A stretch of DNA of 16,679 bases, from contig JAGQVR010000034.1 in assembly GCA_020437875.1 (NCBI GenBank), positions 1-16,679 on the forward strand, in the 5' to 3' direction. Origin of the DNA: Flavobacteriales bacterium (lineage in GTDB: Bacteria; Bacteroidota; Bacteroidia; Flavobacteriales_F; PHOS-HE28). Position numbers and translations under genes: made by a program. Below, in pieces: positions 14,702 to 16,679 of this stretch. The notes below the pieces were generated by a model that saw nothing but the letters and a program-made list of their open reading frames with translations, was not told where the DNA came from and made no database searches. Each line of letters begins with the position of its first letter. Position 1 is the stretch's first letter.

Positions 14702-14772
14702 GCACCACGACGGATCCTTCAGGAACGGTGCCACGGGCTTGGCGAGCGGTGGGAACACGTTGGGCGGGCGGC

Positions 14773-14780
14773 TATCTTTG
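14773..14780 (+). promoter_or_regulatory. Bacteroidetes -7 box of the DUF4249-like gene
   Basis: TATCTTTG is a perfect match to TAnnTTTG. It lies 27 nt before the lipoprotein ATG at 14808, leaving a leader of about 20 nt. No TTG is found at the usual -33 distance. The intergenic region 14669-14807 is shared with the divergent panB promoter. Confidence 0.5.
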
Positions 14781-14807
14781 GCGCTTCGCATTTCCCTTCC
14801 CCCGTAC

Positions 14808-15899
14808 ATGCCACGCACCCCATCCATCCTTGTCTTCTGCGCCCTACTGTCGGCTTGCAGCACCGATCTGGACATCAACGCAGACTACAAGAACATAACC
14901 GTCGTCGAGGGCCTGTTGAACATGCGGGACAGCCTGCAGTTCATCCGGATCAACAAGGGCTTCCTGGGGGCTGGGGACGCCTTGGTCTATGCTCAGGTGC
15001 AGGACTCGAACGAATGGAACGCCGATGCCTTCGACTATCGCCAGGTGGTGCGTCGGCGGAATGGACAGGTCCTTGGCACCTTCCCCCTGAGGGACACCAT
15101 CCTGAACGACCGGGAACCGGGGACCTTCTACAGTCCCGATCAGCGCCTGTATTACTTCAAGGATGACTTCCTCGATTCGATCGCGCTGAACACGGGCAAT
15201 GGCAGCATCTACTACAAGCTCCACCTTGACGACGAGAGTGAATACAGCGTGGAACTCGGGATCAAGGGTGAGTCCATTTCCGCCACCACTTCGGTCGTGA
15301 GCAACTTCGAGTTCCAGTCCGCCGATCAATTCGTGACCGTTCCGATCAACCTGATCAATGGTGGTGATTACGGTGCCTTTGAACTGAACTGGACCTCAGG
15401 GCCGAACAGCAAACGCTACGTGGTCGACTATCGCTTCAATTATTCCGAGGTCCGGAACGGGGTCGAGGGGGAGCGGAAGTCCTTCACCCGTCGCATCGCT
15501 ACGGTGGTGAAGCGGACGACAAGTAACAGCGAGGCCATGAGCGCCACCTTGGAAGGACGTCGGTTCTTTGAGGAGGTCGCTTCCGCGGTCACGGCGGACG
15601 CCTCGGTCCAGCAGCGCAAGTTCTATGGGATCGACTTCATCGTTTCTGTGGCGAATGATGAGTTCCACACCTTCCTGACCCTCACCGAGCCGGTCTCCGG
15701 GATCATCGAGGACCGCCCGACCTATTCGAACGTGAACAACGGTTACGGTATCTTGGGAAGCCGTTACGTGCGGGAGATCATCGGCAAGCGATTGGGTCCC
15801 ACCTCCTTGAACGAGTTGGCCGATGGGGATATCACCGGTAGCCTGATCTTCTGCTCCACCTTCCCGGAAGACCAGGTAGGCTCACACTTTTGCCCCTGA
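14808..15899 (+). CDS. DUF4249-like outer-membrane-associated lipoprotein
   Basis: A 363-residue protein starting at ATG 14808 with a lipoprotein signal peptide (MPRTPSILVFCALLSAC, lipidated Cys17, then STDLD). The mature part begins with a strand-rich region (NITVVEGLLNMRDSLQFIRI) and ends with a segment like SNVNNGYGILGSRYV, both reminiscent of DUF4249 proteins of Bacteroidota. That family has no established function and is often found near TonB-dependent receptors. No SusC/TonB receptor gene is next to it here. The open frame extends back to 14739, but the downstream ATG is chosen because of the lipobox and the -7 box at 14773. Four cysteines are present counting the lipidated one. A hairpin terminator follows, so it is probably a single-gene unit. 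Confidence 0.7.
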   Translation: MPRTPSILVFCALLSACSTDLDINADYKNITVVEGLLNMRDSLQFIRINKGFLGAGDALVYAQVQDSNEWNADAFDYRQVVRRRNGQVLGTFPLRDTILNDREPGTFYSPDQRLYYFKDDFLDSIALNTGNGSIYYKLHLDDESEYSVELGIKGESISATTSVVSNFEFQSADQFVTVPINLINGGDYGAFELNWTSGPNSKRYVVDYRFNYSEVRNGVEGERKSFTRRIATVVKRTTSNSEAMSATLEGRRFFEEVASAVTADASVQQRKFYGIDFIVSVANDEFHTFLTLTEPVSGIIEDRPTYSNVNNGYGILGSRYVREIIGKRLGPTSLNELADGDITGSLIFCSTFPEDQVGSHFCP

Positions 15900-15922
15900 C
15901 GATCTGTCGGTTTGGCAGGTAT

Positions 15923-15947
15923 GAAGCCCGTCCTCATGGCGGGCTTC
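15923..15947 (+). terminator. Hairpin terminator after the DUF4249-like gene
   Basis: GAAGCCCGTC (15923-15932) pairs with GGCGGGCTTC (15938-15947), ten pairs including one G-T wobble, around a 5-nt loop. GTCATTCTT follows, which is moderately T-rich. It lies 24 nt after the stop codon. Confidence 0.6.
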
Positions 15948-15994
15948 GTCATTCTTGGCAGACCAACCCGCCTGAAGGGGGCATGGCATGGACC

Positions 15995-16023
15995 TTGACC
16001 AAGGCGGGCGTCGGCCATAATGG
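15995..16023 (+). promoter_or_regulatory. Candidate dnaK promoter
   Basis: TTGACC (15995-16000), a 17-nt spacer, then TAATGG (16018-16023). It resembles a sigma70-type promoter with correct spacing. Its TTG is also 20 nt before the TA, as in Bacteroidetes promoters, although the TTTG half of the -7 box is missing. Transcription would start about 20 nt before the ATG at 16050. Confidence 0.4.
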
Positions 16024-16032
16024 TATGGGCCG
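16012..16032. repeat. Imperfect inverted repeat over the putative dnaK -10 box
   Basis: CGGCCATA (16012-16019) and TATGGGCCG (16024-16032) are complementary except for one bulged base, around ATGG. T16011/A16033 extends the pairing. It overlaps the candidate -10 and start region, so it could be an operator or an mRNA hairpin. It is not the CIRCE sequence. Confidence 0.4.
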
Positions 16033-16049
16033 ATGAACAACCAAGCAGT

Positions 16050-16679
16050 ATGAGCAAGATCATCGGGATCGATCTGGGGACCACCAACAGTTGCGTAGCC
16101 GTGATGGAGGGCAACGAACCGGTGGTCATCGCCAACAGCGAAGGCAAACGGACCACGCCGAGCGTCGTGGCGTTCGTGGAAGGTGGAGAGCGCAAGGTGG
16201 GTGATCCTGCCAAGCGTCAGGCCATCACCAACCCGACCAACACCATCTTCTCCATCAAACGTTTCATGGGCAACTCCTATGACGAGTGCTCGAAGGAAGC
16301 GGGGCGCGTCCCTTACAAGGTGGAGCGCGGACCGAACAACACCCCCCGTGTGCAGATCGGCGACCGCCAATACACCCCGCAGGAGATCAGTGCCATGATC
16401 CTGCAGAAGATGAAGAAGACTGCGGAGGATTACCTCGGCACCACGGTGTCCGAAGCGGTGATCACCGTTCCCGCCTACTTCAACGATGCACAGCGCCAGG
16501 CCACCAAGGAAGCCGGTGAGATCGCTGGCTTGAAGGTGCGCCGGATCATCAACGAACCTACGGCCGCAGCACTCGCCTACGGCCTGGACAAGAAGAACAA
16601 AGACCAGAAGATCGTGGTCTTCGACTGCGGTGGGGGTACCCACGATGTGAGCGTGCTCGAACTGGGCGACGGCGTCTTC
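16050..16679 (+). CDS. dnaK: Chaperone DnaK (Hsp70), N-terminal part truncated by window edge
   Basis: The first 210 residues of Hsp70, the ATP-driven chaperone that works with DnaJ and GrpE in protein folding and heat-shock recovery. The nucleotide-binding domain begins MSKIIGIDLGTTNSCVAVMEG (phosphate-1 loop). TVPAYFNDAQRQATKEAG and INEPTAAALAYGLDK are the canonical Hsp70 signatures. The phosphate-2 loop reads VVFDCGGGTHDVSVLEL (Asp192, Thr197), with Cys and His where Escherichia coli has Leu and Phe; I recall His here in other Bacteroidota. The insert containing YKVERGPNNTPRVQIGDRQY is typical of Gram-negative bacterial DnaK. The reading frame is intact to the last base. The start at ATG 16050 is unambiguous. 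The usual neighbours grpE and dnaJ are not upstream, so it begins its own unit. Confidence 0.97.
   Translation, partial: MSKIIGIDLGTTNSCVAVMEGNEPVVIANSEGKRTTPSVVAFVEGGERKVGDPAKRQAITNPTNTIFSIKRFMGNSYDECSKEAGRVPYKVERGPNNTPRVQIGDRQYTPQEISAMILQKMKKTAEDYLGTTVSEAVITVPAYFNDAQRQATKEAGEIAGLKVRRIINEPTAAALAYGLDKKNKDQKIVVFDCGGGTHDVSVLELGDGVF

Overview
The window looks like chromosomal DNA of a GC-rich member of the Bacteroidota, probably Flavobacteriales-like. This is inferred from three things. Several genes have Bacteroidetes-type promoters (TTG about 19 nt upstream of TAnnTTTG-like boxes) and little Shine-Dalgarno sequence. Families typical of the phylum are present: a GluP/FucP-type sugar MFS carrier, a DUF4249-like lipoprotein, a SiaB/SiaC pair and a TerB/FHA-like/ABCG fusion. 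PriA and DnaK also look Bacteroidetes-like. I see no mobile element, CRISPR array, rRNA or tRNA. Coding density is high, and the largest gap without a gene is about 150 bp.

Left part (1-2845). A truncated small membrane-protein gene reads leftward, downstream of a CAAAGTA-repeat operator-like site. A leftward pair follows: a SAM-dependent methyltransferase translationally coupled (ATGA) to a ZIP metal transporter. Divergent from these is a rightward siaB-siaC-like pair, a phospho-switch kinase and its phosphoprotein. The usual partners, the SiaA phosphatase and the SiaD diguanylate cyclase, are not in view.

Middle (2876-9125). All genes here read leftward: a 1024-residue ABC transporter (TerB-like + FHA-like + ABCG-type half transporter), a small secreted cysteine-containing protein, a lipoprotein 3 bp upstream of it, a sugar MFS transporter, and a 61-residue protein of unknown function. 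A rho-independent terminator separates the secreted protein gene from the ABC gene.

Right part (9126-16679). priA reads rightward and is followed by a polytopic GT-C-like membrane protein. Convergent to these come panB and rluA-like, reading leftward and overlapping by 44 bp. A rightward DUF4249-like lipoprotein has its own -7 box and terminator. The 5' part of dnaK, with a promoter embedded in an inverted repeat, runs off the end.

Most of the window is housekeeping or ordinary accessory content. The parts most worth a second look are the orphan SiaB/SiaC switch beside the TerB/FHA-like/ABCG fusion, the CAAAGTA operator at the left edge, the near-leaderless promoters, and the uncharacterised lipoprotein/secreted-protein pair.
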